From the NCBI RefSeq assembly GCF_964355755.1, contig NC_092672.1, positions 17,668,501-17,732,500 of the forward strand: a stretch of DNA of 64,000 nt. Direction: 5' to 3'. A program made the position numbers and the translations under genes. Below the pieces are notes generated by a model. It saw only the letters and a program-made list of their open reading frames with translations, ran no database searches and was not told where the DNA came from. Shown here piece by piece: positions 23,501-35,349 of this stretch (the first letter of the stretch is position 1; each line of letters begins with the position of its first letter). Source of the stretch: Antedon mediterranea. Its lineage: Eukaryota > Echinodermata > Crinoidea > Comatulida > Antedonidae.

Positions 23501-26500
23501 TGGTTGAAACTGCATCACATGACTACCGCTGCGAGGATCGTAAATCGTATATATCCTCGAGAACGATGATATTGACTGTGTAATTTTCGCGTAATTATCG
23601 TGTCCCCTGTCATTAATCATATAAATTCTCGAGTACGATGATATTGACTGTGTAATTTTCGTGGGCAACACTCGCGTTTGCCAATAAATAAACAAAAGTC
23701 ATCTACTGATCTTGAACTTCCGATGCAATTGTCACTCCATCGCAAGACAACGCTTCAACCGCTGCGCCACGAAACTTGCTTGAAGTTATTGATCTTCTAA
23801 ACTATTTAAGCTATGCATACATAGCGCCCTCATTTGTTATTAGTCCACCCTAAATGTGATGAAACACAGTTTGTGATTGGTCAATACTCACGGTAGTAAC
23901 CTAGTAACTAGTACGCGCTGAACATCCGGTGATTCGGCTCCTCGAAGATCAAGAAGAAGACGAATCGTTTATTCGGCCTACCTGATTATAATATTATTAT
24001 TAATAGGCTTATTGATGGAAATTCTCCTGTTAATTTAAACGACCTAGGCCTAAGTGAATATTTTATTGCCAAGGAATCATTAATTAGTAATTATCTGTAT
24101 ATTATTCTTCGCAAGGTAAGGTGTCTAGGCAGGCTTGTTTAAATACAATACAAATACTATAGCCTTAGGAGGCCTAGCCTAGCTTCACCCAACCCAGCAG
24201 ACTTGTTCTTGGCTATATAATATAACAGATATTGCCTTTTATATCGGTTAAATATAAGATTTGACATCCCCGAGGGAATGATATTAAGTTTGAGGGAATA
24301 TATATTTCCCGAAGCGCCAACCTCTAAGCAGTCAATATCTGTATAATAATACGAACAATAATGATCGAAAATAAGATAGATATAAACATACAATTTTCCT
24401 ACAGAAAACAAAAGAAATCCAAAAAGTTTTTATCCTAGAACTACTGTATAAGATAGTGATGTCATGATCAATAAGAATAATAAAATCGTTGAAATAAGTT
24501 GTATCATCACAATATTATTGTTCTTACTAATCATGTCATCTGATTATACTTGTGAAAATACTGTTTTCATCAAAGACAGCATGAATGGTTATCCTATCTG
24601 ACTCGAAAATTGTTTGGATTTTATTTGTTTCCTGTAGAAAAAATGCATATTTATCCACTTTTTGCCATCAACACAATTTGACTAATCACAACACAGTGGA
24701 TTATGTTAACTGTCGCTTGTGATTGGTCAACTACATTGCGTCCAAGTTTAATCAAGCTTTAAGGTTTGTATAGAGCTAAAGTCTGTTTCATGAGCGAGGT
24801 AATTATCCTCAAAGAACGTATAACTTTTAACTTGTTTTATATTTTATTCTGTATTCTGTATTTTATTTTTATTATTTAAAATTTTATCATATCATTGTGC
24901 AAGGAGGCTCATTTTGATATACCCCACCTTAACAAAAAAAATCCGACCCCTGATTATAATAATGATTCTAATTCTTTCAGAACGAATATTCTTGATATGG
25001 CCATTGAGGATGTGAAAGATATTCTACTATATCTGGTTGATATTGCTCAGTCTATACTTGCTTTCATTGAGATATACTCACCAGCAGCTGATGTCTTATA
25101 CCAGGCTGGCTTTGTAAACAGGTTCATAAACTTTACATTACAACAAAGTTAAATAAACAATTACATTAATGAAAAAGCACATCGTAGTTTAGTGGTGGAT
25201 CAGGTCTGGTTGTATGAAATCCATAACATTGATTGTCAGATCTTAAAATTTAAAAAATCATAAATTAAATATTATACAAATGCTGCTCTCATAAAAAAGC
25301 ACCTTTATTTATCCTGACCTTATTATAGGTCATTATATTAATTTTTTATTACAAAAGCCAAAAATGAGTATTGTTTCTATATTTGGAATTACATTATTTG
25401 CAATTTCAACTGAGCTCTAGTAAACTACATTACAAAAGAAAAACAAGTTATCATCATCATCATCAATTACAATTGAACAAACATAAAAAGAATTTTATTA
25501 TTTGTGTTATTTTATTGTAGGCTAGCAGCTATGTATGAAGGTGTAATACCACAGCTGAAAAGAATGCTTAAAGAAAGACATTGGCAAGATAAACAGTATG
25601 TAATATAATAATAATATTGCCAATATACTCTATTTAAATTGTATTTTGTTTCATCTAAATATGCATCACAATGGACAATTGAGGCATGGCATCCCAAAAT
25701 AATTATTTAGATTTTTATATATTCATAATCTATGTTTAATAAGCTTTAAAAGTAGGCAATGTTTATTAAAATTGGTTTTATATAAAGAATTATTAATGAA
25801 AACATACGAGTCAGGAAGCTCAGGAAATCTTCATTTTGAAGTAGTGACGCCGATTAGTTGAGCCTTGCCTAGCCCGCCGATCAACGCGACAAGACTCTTT
25901 GTCAAAACTCGCTATTATCTCCTCAATAACGGCAAACTAGTTGAAAATATATCACTGTGTGGTACATAATATTACATTTTTTGTTATTTTTTTTAAATAT
26001 ATGGATAAAAATAACGATTAAATTCCTAATTTACCTCCGCCAAGGAGATATATGTAATCGGTAGTGTGTGTTTGTTTGTTTGTTAGCAGGATTACTCAAA
26101 AATTACAAGATCTTTACCAAAATGAATATACAGATAGATACTGTATGTGGTCAAGGACCATTCCATTAAATTTTGGGACCATTTGCGACCATGGTCCCAA
26201 TTCTGGACCACTTTTTAGTATACTTTTCATACCTGCTAGTGTTAAAAGATAGGACAGAATTTTTTCAAAAGCCGGCGAGCAGTCTTAAAGTAACAAGTAA
26301 ACTGAAATTGCATTTTCTCGAGAACTACTTGTCATTTTTGTACAAGAAGCAAGAGTTATAATTTGTGATTTGTAATTTTAAAACATAATTTGATTTAATG
26401 TGCACGTTTTTTGATGCGAGTAGTTTAAAAAACCTATTTCTTTTCAAATTTACTCGTTTGATTTTCGCGTTGCTGTTCTATTGTTAGTCAACTGAAGCTA

Positions 26501-29500
26501 TTGTTAATTGAAAGGCTTGTTACATAACCATTACAACAAACTCGCATACACATGCTTGTAGTGAAATTAGCCTAAATAACAAACAGCAGACACACACAAA
26601 TATATATATATATATTTTTACCGGAGAAATCTTATGTAGGAGAATTTTACAGTAGGCGGAGGTATGCACTCTCGGAGTGGCTTTCTAGTTCACAAAATGT
26701 TGAAACGTTGATTCGAAAAAATACGGTGGAAGCCATGCTGTTTCATCGTAAACAAAAGAGTCAGCCAATCAGAGAGCGTAATTTTCCTCTATAGCCAATC
26801 ACATTCAATGATTCACAAATTCTTGTTAGAAATTTTAGCAACCTAACACCTTAATAAAACTAATTTCCATTGGCTAGATTAACAAAAATCCCATAGGTAG
26901 CTGATACATTTTCGAACAGATAGGTATCAAACATGACGTCATTCGGGTTAGCGGTTTGTTTACAAAAGCGCCGTAAAGAAAGTTGATTTTTCTTGAACAA
27001 AAGTACAATTTCCTAATAGATTTTTTAATGGAAACAACTTAAGTGATGCAAAATACACATACTTGTGATATTTTTTCATGAACAAGAGTTTGATATGTTA
27101 AAGATGAGTGTCTATAGTATCATTTTTTATTGAAATTTTAAAATGGATAGGTTAGGCCGTTTTTCAAATTCTGAACTTCAAGACTAAATATCTCAAAAGT
27201 TTGGGTTGCGACTCTGCGCCGCTTTTGTGATGCCAGGCCTCAATTGTAGAAGGCATGTGCCCACAATTTCTTGTTTCATCCAATATGAACAATTTGCAGT
27301 ACAAAAGGGAGAGAGAGCATTGAGATAGAACTTTCTTAAACTGTGGGTTTTAACCCAAGAATACCGTATATTTCGGTGTATAAGACGCACTTTTGACATG
27401 CAAATTTGACCTCTAAATTTTGGGTGTGTCTTATACACAGGTCACTTCCTTACGCACCCTAAAAAGTTAGTTAACAGTGTACAGTATCCTCAACAACTAG
27501 CTCGGAGGCCTAGCTAGTTACTCCTTTCTAGTTACTCCTTTCTAATCACGGTTGATCACCACATTGTGGTAAAAAGTTTATTGAATTTTAAAAGTAAATT
27601 GTCATCCTCGACTGTATTAATTAATATTTACAGTACTTGCATGAGATATTCTACCCAGGCATAGTACTCTCTGAACTCGCGGGTGTGTATTCTTGCAGCA
27701 TCACAGCTCAACACGTTTATGGCCATTAGGGTCCATTAATTACGGTGGTTTCACATTTTAAAATACACAATAACTATTTCGCTTGATCACGGTGGTTTAT
27801 TTTATTACATCTCTATGTCAACAATCACATAATACTGTATTATAATCATGTAGGCAATAGTTCGTATATCAAGCGATATCTAAAAGAGTGTGTTGTTATT
27901 GTGTTAAGTAGCTTCCCCTAATCTCATAATGTATATGGCCAACAGTGCTGGCCAGGCAAGGAGCCAGGCAAGGTTAGTGTTCTCTCCTCATCATACAGAC
28001 TACTATAGCCTCTGCTATGCATGCATATGGAAATAGGAAAGATTTTCATATACCGTACACTCATGATATTCCTGGTTCATTATCAGCCCAAAAAACTTAA
28101 CATCATTTGGATTGATTTTATATAAAAATGGTCATACAGTACACACAATAAGAAGGTATATTTAAATAATATGAAATTAAAGTTACTTAAATAGACATAG
28201 GCTAGTTCTACTACACAGTGCATCGTAACTGAAAAAATATGGGGATTTCCCTTTTCATTGAACGTTCAGTTGAAGTAGAGACTGATTACGATAATAAAGG
28301 CAATCAAACAAAATTATATTATTTGATTCTAATAAATATGTCTCAAATTTCATTGTTTTTTTATTAAAATACCATTGTTTTGATTGTAAAAGGTTTAAAT
28401 TTTGGCCTAGAAATAAGTGCGTCTTATACATCGACTACATAAAAAATACTAATATTTCAGTCTCCGTTATGGGTGCGTCTTATACACAGGTGCGACTTGT
28501 ACACCGAAATATACGGTACATGCTGTCTTTGCAATTTGTTAGTTAATGTCAATGTTAATTTTAGATTGAGGAACACCATCAAGAAGCAACTTGAATTTGC
28601 AAAGAAGTCTCTTGTTGATCTCTGTCATTGTCTTATTAATACAACCTGCATTCAACAAATATTAGAAAATAGGTAAATTTGTTTCATTTAATTCACTCAT
28701 TTCACAAACTATGAAAAAGGTACATAAAACATTGAGCAGAAAGGATGTACTGAATGTTAACATTTTTACTGTTTAGTGATTCTAAAGAACTTGTGATGAA
28801 GAAAAGAAATGATTTTCTAGATGCAATTGAGTCGATTTTAGATGAGAAGCTGTTGATTACAGATCTTGATGAGAATTTCTCAATAGAGGCTGATCTGCAA
28901 TTACTGCAACAGACTGATCATGATGACATGCTGTATCCTTTGTTTAATGTATTACATTCATACTGAGACCAATAGTGTACATAATGTATCCTGGGATTTG
29001 TATGTAATGACACGTTTAGCTACATTGGTACTAACCATATTATTTACCTTTAACACAAACATAGAGATGCTAATCGTGTAAAATTTATATTGGATGGCGT
29101 TAAGGCAGCCAGAAATACATTATTTGGCAACAAAAGAATTTCAGGCAATTCTGATAAAGTAGAGGCTGTTGTGCCACAAGAAGTGACAGTGATGAATGAA
29201 GGAGCTGTAGGTGGTATAGAAGACAATGTCAATGCAGAAAATGAAAGTTACCTTAAAGATTATGTAAGCTGCAATTTTAAGCCTTAAAAATATTATTTCC
29301 TTTATACAGTATAACAAAAACAAAATGTGAAAAAAGGGGTCACAAAAATAATATTTCATACTGTTCCAAATCACAAATATCTAGTGATCAAATACTATAT
29401 TTCTGTTTTTTAGGCTGGTGTTCCTATGCCAACAGATGTTGAGATAAATTCAATGATATTGTCTATTCAAGACCTCCTTCCTGACCTAGGTGACGGTTTT

Positions 29501-31856
29501 ATTGAGGTATGTTAATGGATGTAGCATAGATTTTCTTTTTTTTTATTTAAAAAATGAATAATAACGAAAAGCTGACTTAGTTTATGTGGTTATTTTTGGA
29601 ATGAAAACGTTTAGGTAACTATGTCATGCTGTCGTTTAGCTAGTAGGTACAAAATAGTTATATTTTTTGCAGGCTTGTTTAGAAGAATTTAACTTTGATG
29701 CATCCCAAGTGATTGATAAAATCCTAGAAAATTCCTTACCAGAATACTTGAAAGGTCTTGATCACAACATAGCAAGAGATGTAAAACCAAAAGAAAATTC
29801 TCTACTCTCTCAACGTAACAACATATTTGATAATGATGATTTTGATATATTTCATAAAACTAATGTTCTTGATAAAACAAGAATTCATAAAGGAAAAAAG
29901 TAAGTAGGATTTTTATACAAATGTGACCTTAACAACCAATTTATAGCCAACCAACAGTTTATTTTACTATTTTTATCAAAGGAAGCTTTATCAGTATAAA
30001 AGAACGACCGCACACGACTACCTCCACTCATGTCGTGAGGTAACACGAAATTTAAAATGCTATTTTTCGAACATTGCAATTATAAACTGTGAACATACGA
30101 TATATTATCAGCAAAATATTCAAAAGTAGTACGTAGTAAAATAAAGCAAGATAAACAACTCTAAATTATGTAAAAACTAAATTTATCGGGATGTTCGAAA
30201 AAGCGGTGTTAAATCAATGCGTTAGAATAGGACAAGATGGCTGACCGAACTTTGTTTGGACCCAGAGAAGTCGGTAGCCAGGAAACGTGACGTCGCACTT
30301 TTTCTTCCTATTATGTATGCAAACATTAAGAAATGGGGTCGAGTGTCAAATGTTGTACTTCATTTTTGTTTCATTAGAGGAAATATAAATATATACATTC
30401 TGAATAAATCAGTGAAAAAATCAACTCTCTCGGACTAGTAGTTTTTAAGATATGCATATTTAGGCTAATTTGCATATCATCGGGATGAGTGACAAATGTT
30501 GATCTCCTCTGTTTGCAGTTTGGGCTGTTTTTTAGCTAGATTGCCTGGCCTATACAGTACCTAATTTGCTATCTAAATCTGTTTTTTTTTTCCAAGCCTG
30601 TTTCTTTTGAAATTCTGGATTTATTACATTATCTACTTATGTACACACTATTAACCAATTTTTCTATATATTTCTATACAGAAAAGATGAAAGTACTGTG
30701 GCATTATTAATGGACAAGTCACATGTAAAAGATATGAAGGATAGGTACACTGAACTTGGTTACACATATGATAATGAATACGATGATGAGTATGATGATA
30801 CATATGATACAATCAATGTTGGAGCTACTGATGCAGACTCGGCTGATGAACTGGCTGATAGAAGGTAAGCTATCATTTTAACATTGATGTATCAATGCAC
30901 TGCGGATTTGTCTGAGCAAATACTGTCAGTACGGCTGAGATTCATTTATATTAGGCCCAAATTCTACAAAGAACTTGTTAATGCTAATAACCTGTGATAA
31001 ACATAAATAATTTACAGATATTATTAGCTGCAGTGATATAACATTTAATTTCCCTGGGGGATTTTTATTTTTCTTTAGAGGAAAATATAAATTCTAAAGG
31101 TATATCTTCACTTGAAGAATTATTTCAACCGGTCACTAAATAATGTATGTATAATGTACAGTAATAACATATAAAATCAGATAACCTTAATCTGTTAGTA
31201 ACCTTGTATCTTATACTTCAAAAATATGGAGAAATTTAGTGTAGTGACTAATTTTTCAATTCGTTTATTTAGAACGTTTACTACTCCACGTATAATTTTA
31301 CAAATGGAAGGAAAAAGCACAAAGGACAGAAAATCTGAAGAGACTGTAGAGGTTGGTGTAGATTCTTTTGAGTTTTTTTTTAATTCTGATCTTTTTTACA
31401 TCATTTTAATTTTGTTCATCTATTTGTGTAAAGCCTATATACCTGCTACTTCCAAACCGGCAAGGAAGTTACACTGATTTGGATTAAGTTGGGGTTTGGT
31501 TGATCCTGTATTATTGGCTTGATGTTTCTTGCTTCCGTATAACAAATATTAAAACCAAAATCTTATATTTAAGACAGTAAAAATTGTTTTTTTGCTAGGA
31601 AGCACCCAAAGATCCCGGTCCACCACATGATGAGTTCATTGCAAACCCAGCAGTCCTTCGTGAAAAGCGTGAACAAAGATATCAACAACAACATCAACAG
31701 AGCAGCAGATCCAAGCAAGTCAAAGGCAAACCTAAAGGTCAAGGACAGGACAATAGCACAGTGCATGCAAGGAAGCATAAAGAAGCTAACAAATCACAGA
31801 GAGCTAACCACAATAGGAAAACCATGGCTAGTAGAAAAATGGCTAAAGGCATGTAG
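17525..31856 (+). CDS. ASCC2: ASCC2, activating signal cointegrator 1 complex subunit 2 (16 coding exons, complete)
   Basis: Coding exons: 17525-17602, 21133-21291, 21893-21951, 22227-22338, 22770-22967, 23240-23313, 24981-25121, 25521-25595, 28565-28672, 28777-28932, 29065-29263, 29414-29506, 29673-29899, 30682-30864, 31273-31351, 31599-31856. All introns are GT-AG, phases join throughout, and the frame totals 2199 bp (732 residues), close to the vertebrate protein's length. Recognisable blocks are MTFLRIATHKESK, GDILYENFLFDIPK, the CUE motif LLPDLGDGFIEACLEEF (residues about 474-490), NNIFDNDDFDIF, an acidic EYDDEYDDTYD stretch, and a basic RANHNRKTMASRKMAKGM end. In animals ASCC2 works with ASCC3, ASCC1 and TRIP4: its CUE domain binds K63-linked ubiquitin, recruits ALKBH3-ASCC3 to alkylated DNA, and serves the ribosome-splitting quality-control complex. 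The start follows a good acceptor (AG at 17498-17499), so a 5' UTR exon lies upstream but I could not place it. The exon 1-2 join is the least certain, because a short segment of the vertebrate N-terminus has no counterpart. Confidence 0.95.
17974..18342 (+). repeat. 23-bp minisatellite in ASCC2 intron 1, about 16 copies
   Basis: Near-identical 23-bp units of the form AGCTTACATGCACCAG + RTCCAAA. The unit is not a multiple of three, so all three forward frames stay open and give false ORFs of 107-150 codons. It lies inside ASCC2 intron 1. Variants differ by single bases, which points to recent expansion. Confidence 0.95.
18343..20016. other. ASCC2 intron 1 DNA, no gene seen
   Basis: AT-rich intronic DNA between two minisatellites. 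Two TGACGTCA palindromes occur at about 19800 and 19962 but have no supporting context. Confidence 0.5.
20017..20838 (+). repeat. About 21-bp minisatellite in ASCC2 intron 1, degenerate
   Basis: Roughly 38 units of the form AGCTTACCTACCAGGTCCAAA, with variants (CAATGGCTTACC, GTGCAATGGC). The 21-bp period gives open frames on both strands (for example 110 codons at 20380 and 81 codons on the minus strand). These are not genes. It shares the AGCTTAC..ACCAGGTCCAA core with the 23-bp array 1.7 kb upstream. Confidence 0.9.
21527..21790 (+). repeat. Dispersed repeat family R2, copy 1 (ASCC2 intron 2)
   Basis: Shares GCTATAAATCCCAACATGCATT, a central GATCA..GATC block, and GAAAATACCGGGTTTCCCC with 38185-38430 in the same orientation. 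No inverted ends seen. Confidence 0.75.
23548..23664 (+). repeat. Short direct duplication, ASCC2 intron 6
   Basis: The 28-bp block from ACGATGATATTG to GTAATTTTCG occurs at about 23562 and 23634, each preceded by CTCGAG. No function evident. Confidence 0.7.
23698..23790 (-). mobile_element. tRNA-like sequence / SINE remnant, ASCC2 intron 6
   Basis: The complement reads an A-box-like TGGCGCAGCGGTTGAAGC followed about 35 bp later by a B-box-like GAAGTTCAAGATC. No closed cloverleaf, so a SINE head is more likely than a tRNA gene. Confidence 0.5.
26033..26688 (+). mobile_element. Helitron-like non-autonomous element (ASCC2 intron 8)
   Basis: The 5' end is ACCTCCGCC (26033-26041), which runs into a small CTCC/GGAG hairpin. 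The exact complement, GGCGGAGGT, lies subterminally at 26655-26663. A hairpin CACTC-TCG-GAGTG follows at 26667-26679, then CTAG at 26685-26688 and a T. An asymmetric 5'-terminal/3'-subterminal inverted repeat, a 3' hairpin and insertion between T residues are the features of Helentron/HINE elements. There is no Rep/helicase coding. The interior is shared with the amplified block at 42391-47054. I recall this repeat type as widespread in marine invertebrates. Confidence 0.7.
27364..28516. mobile_element. TA-flanked inverted-repeat element, ASCC2 intron 8
   Basis: The left end CCGTATATTTCGGTGTA is matched in inverse at 28500-28516, and TA flanks both ends (27362-27363 and 28517-28518). Further in, the words TAAGACGCAC and GTCTTATACACAGGT are mirrored. 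The interior is non-coding (1153 bp). Ends of this style are common in animal MITEs; the superfamily was not determined. Confidence 0.8.
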
Positions 31857-32027
31857 TCTATGGGCAGAACACAATGTACAGAAGTGAAAAGGTTTTGATG
31901 ACTGGAACAGAATATTGCCAGAGTGGCAGTTTCCAAGCAAGTCAGACTACAAATCGTCTAATTTTGTTTTTAATTGTTTGTCTTTCTCATACTATTTTCT
32001 AATATTGCAATTATTTTCAAATATTAA

Positions 32028-32058
32028 AATAAAATTGAAATATTAATTAGTAAATAAA
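32028..32058 (+). terminator. Poly(A) signals of ASCC2
   Basis: Two AATAAA hexamers lie at 32028-32033 and 32053-32058, about 170-200 bp after the ASCC2 stop codon in AT-rich DNA. They are the first good signals downstream, so the mRNA probably ends near 32050-32090. Confidence 0.7.
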
Positions 32059-32183
32059 ATGTGTGAACAAATATTTAGGCCCCCAACTGACCTGACAATC
32101 AATTACACAGCAGCATGCAAGCATAAAAACCTATCGCTTCACAGGCTAAATTTTGTTCTTCATTGATATGGTGCTGGCTCCTG

Positions 32184-32991
32184 GGTTTCGATCCAAGTCA
32201 GCCCTAAACCGTCTCGGCCAAAGTCAAGTCGGCCTCAAGTCAACTCGGCCTCAAGTCAACTCGGCCTCACGTCAACTCGGCCAAAAAATAATCGGTCAAC
32301 TTGGTCCCATTAAAGTATGGAACGCAAAAAGTGCAAATGAAGGGGATTGATAAAATAATATTTCTTCACAATTTTTTAACTATAAATAATTCTGACTTTT
32401 AATGAATATTAATATTTAGACAATAATATATTTAGCAAAAAAAATAGGAATGATTTCACCAACTTTCCTTTATTAATACCTTTAATAAAATTTCAAATTG
32501 CACAATTGAAAACAATTCGTAGCTGCGCCTCCCTGCGCCTTTGGCAGCTTTTTTGATATCTACAACCGAACTGCTACGTGTTTTCACTGACCCCTTTTTT
32601 TTAAACTCAAATCATGGACAAAAACGATGTACAATCATTTTTTCTATGGCCAAATGGTGGAACGTAGGCCTCCGTCTTCGATTTACTAAAATGCGGTACC
32701 TGCACGTGTTTTTGTAACACGCGGGTACTTATATTCATATCGGCAATGAGTTCATTTTTTTATATATTATTTAATTATATTTTTTTTTTTATTCATTTTT
32801 TTTAAAGCGTGGATAGTATGAATCATAATAATATTATTAAGCACTTTTTGCGTTCCATACTTTATTGTGGCCGAGTTGACCGATTAGTTTTTGGCTGAAT
32901 TGACTTGAGGCCGAGTTGACTTGGGGCCGACTTGACGTGGGGCCGACTTGAGTTTGGCCGAGACGGTTTAGGGCCGACTTGACCTGCACCC
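32184..32991. mobile_element. TU/foldback-like element 2 (808 bp) with perfect 8-bp target duplication
   Basis: Direct repeat GGCTCCTG at 32176-32183 and 32992-32999. The ends align at equal length (GG..AAGTCRGCCCTAAACC, then GTCTCGGCC). Three to four copies of a 16-bp word, CAAGTCAACTCGGCCT, follow on the left and its inverse on the right (about 32870-32985). The mirrored inner arm ends AAAGTATGGAACGCAAAAAGTGC (left) near 32335 and its inverse near 32842. The interior is AT-rich and non-coding. Lies just downstream of ASCC2. Confidence 0.88.
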
Positions 32992-32999
32992 GGCTCCTG

Positions 33000-33890
33000 A
33001 ATTGATCTTTGATTTTTTAAGACATTTCGTCACAAAATCATGAATTGGAAAAACGAAAGTGAACATTGATTATTCTGTTTGTAAATGCAAGTCAAGACAC
33101 TTCTTTTGAATAAAAGTTTTCTTAATCAAAAGCAATAAAAATGTTTTTTAATATACGAAAAAGAAATAAATCAGTAATGTTTGGCAAGTAGTCCTTAGAT
33201 TTTTATTTGCTTTATTAGGATTACAGAAAATTTTGTGTTATATTTATTCAAAAAACCCTAAATTTTACTATTTAGGCATGTGAATTTTGCCATTTAGATA
33301 TGGCACCTATGAAAAACGAAAAAGAATTTGTGAATTGTTTTTTTAAAATCTTTTTGTACCAATCTGGCTCTAATGTAAAACAAACGTTTATGTAAATCAA
33401 TTATTGAATTTAGGAGATACCATTATTTTTCTTAGGGGTGTTTTTAGGAATTTCATATGTGGGAATTTATGTTTTTCAAATGGGCTATATTCACCAGCAA
33501 CTATGGTGCAGGCATGGTTACAGTAGTTGAACGGTTGGTCTTAATTGCTATTTCTAATTAAATTATCGTGGGGAATCATGTAATTTCTGTGTAGTGTTTC
33601 TAGATAAATGGTTGAAATAGGTGATACAGCTTTTTCAGTCCAAAATGTTTTGTTGTTGTTGATAGAACATACTAAAATATAGGCCTATATAAATATTAGT
33701 ATCTAAAATCTACCCTGGTTTGTTTATTAGTAATTACCCATTTTCCAGATTACATCAGACTTTGAATAGGTTATTTTGAAGTTTTAATCAAGTTAATCAA
33801 TTGCATAGAAAACGAAGAAAAAATTATGTTTTTATTAAAATGACAAAATAAATGGTTAAATTCAACCAAATATCCATTGGCTGGCAGCCA
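33000..33890. other. No gene seen
   Basis: AT-rich DNA without a supported frame or repeat. Confidence 0.4.
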
Positions 33891-33899
33891 ATTTGACTA

Positions 33900-34038
33900 T
33901 TTTTTGCTTTAAATTACAGTTTTTTCAGGTAAATAAATTTTTTTTTTCGATCTAAGCATTGGTCAAAATGGATAACTATTATGATATAAAAATGGAATAA
34001 TCAACAAACATTTTTTCAGGGGAACAATACATCTTTAA
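33900..34038 (+). repeat. Partial second copy of the TTAA MITE, right end
   Basis: Shares AACTATTATGATA and the terminus GGAACAATACATCTTTAA with 15940-16056. No matching left end was found nearby. Confidence 0.65.
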
Positions 34039-34039
34039 C

Positions 34040-34250
34040 TAAATTTGAACTCGTCACTATGGACGGCGCAACCGCCACGTGCACGTCATACTTTAGAAAA
34101 TTGCGCACAGAAAAAACGATTATGCCATTGAAAAAATGTTAGTGTGCTCTCTATTTTGTGTCACGTCTAAGTATATACGCAGTATACACTATACTGTATA
34201 CATACTTATATACAGTGCAGCATAGATGAAATTATGAGACCCATCTTTTA
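34040..34250 (+). repeat. Dispersed repeat R3, copy 1
   Basis: Shares CGCCACGTGCACGTCATAC, the hydroxy-to-GTATACA string and ACAGTG..GATGAAATTA with 34745-34975, 700 bp downstream. Confidence 0.7.
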
Positions 34251-34624
34251 ATCCAATTTTTAACATGATAAAGTCATCAAAATGAAGCACGAAGATAGCA
34301 ATTTCGGAAGGGAATTATCTGAGCAACAACATATTAACATGTTGAAGCAATTTGGATATGTAGAATATGGATGCACGCTCGACTTTTAAATGTCATGAAC
34401 TATGATGCAAAATATGAAAATACGACTTTTATAATTCAACTGGCCATATGATGACGTCACAACATCCGATGCGCATAATGAATATTACTTTTTATTTTGA
34501 GGAGCTATAGCAAATTGAAATTTATTAGAATGATGAAAATAAGTGATCAGAGTTATTCACGCTTTTGCACATGATGTCATACAAATTTTTTAAATGGTAT
34601 ATCATTTGAAAGTCATATAAAGAA

Positions 34625-34770
34625 GTTTCTTGCACATCTACAGCTACAAGTCAATCTTATGACAAAGTTATACAATCTAATATTGGCCAGAATTAGAGAT
34701 ACGCTGCTGACAAAATTTGTGGAAAGAAAGAAGAACTAGACATGAATCTCGTCACTTTGACGAGTTAGTT
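34625..34770 (+). repeat. Dispersed repeat family R1, copy 3
   Basis: TACAAGTCAATCTTATGACA, GCCAGAATTAGAGATACGCT and AAATTTGTGGAAAGAAAGAA match copies at 14955 and 16965. The copy runs into R3 copy 2, without its hairpin end. Confidence 0.75.
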
Positions 34771-34975
34771 ATCCGAATGACAAACGCCACGTGCACGTCA
34801 TACGTTTGAATATTTCACACAGAAAAAGATTATAGCATTATGACCTGAACTGAAGAATATGATATGTTGTTATTGCTGAATTCTGTTATTTTGTGTCATA
34901 TAGTATACACAGTATAATCTGTATACATATCACATACAGTGTAGAATAGGTGAAATTACGGAACCCGCTATTTAT
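34745..34975 (+). repeat. Dispersed repeat R3, copy 2
   Basis: See 34040-34250. The order R1 then R3 suggests a composite repeat duplicated as a block of about 700 bp. Confidence 0.65.
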
Positions 34976-35099
34976 TTCAATTTTTTGCGCAACTCTTACG
35001 TTTAAAAAATAGGAGGTGCACAAGTTCACATATATGTCGATATTTTGATAGTTACGATATGTTCTCTTTACACGTTTTAGAGAAACGCGACGCACAAAA

Positions 35100-35265
35100 A
35101 TGACAGAAGGAAAGAAGCATAATACAGAAAAAAAAAGATGATGAAACAGGACAGTTAAAAGAAGTTATCCGCTACTAAACGGATAACTGGTAAGATTGAA
35201 AAAAAAAGATCCTGACAATAACAAGGGGTTATCCGCCTAGTGCGGATAACCAATGAACATTTCTG
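35100..35265 (+). repeat. Dispersed repeat family R1, copy 4 (hairpin end)
   Basis: GGAAAGAAGCATAATA, then a first hairpin (TTATCCGCTACTAAACGGATAA), GATCCTGACAATAACAAG, then a second hairpin (TTATCCGC-CTAGT-GCGGATAA, 8-bp perfect stem, 35229-35249). Confidence 0.75.
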
Positions 35266-35349
35266 TATCTAAAACATGTAAATATTATTTTTAAGATCAT
35301 CTAAAATTCGCATATATATATATATCTACCAAGCTACCTTCTTTGTTTT

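Noticed and set aside
24895-25152. ASCC2 exon 7 read as an 85-codon gene on its own
   Set aside because: Only 24981-25121 is exon; the extra residues at each end are intron sequence, as shown by the TTTCAG acceptor and AG/GTTCAT donor.
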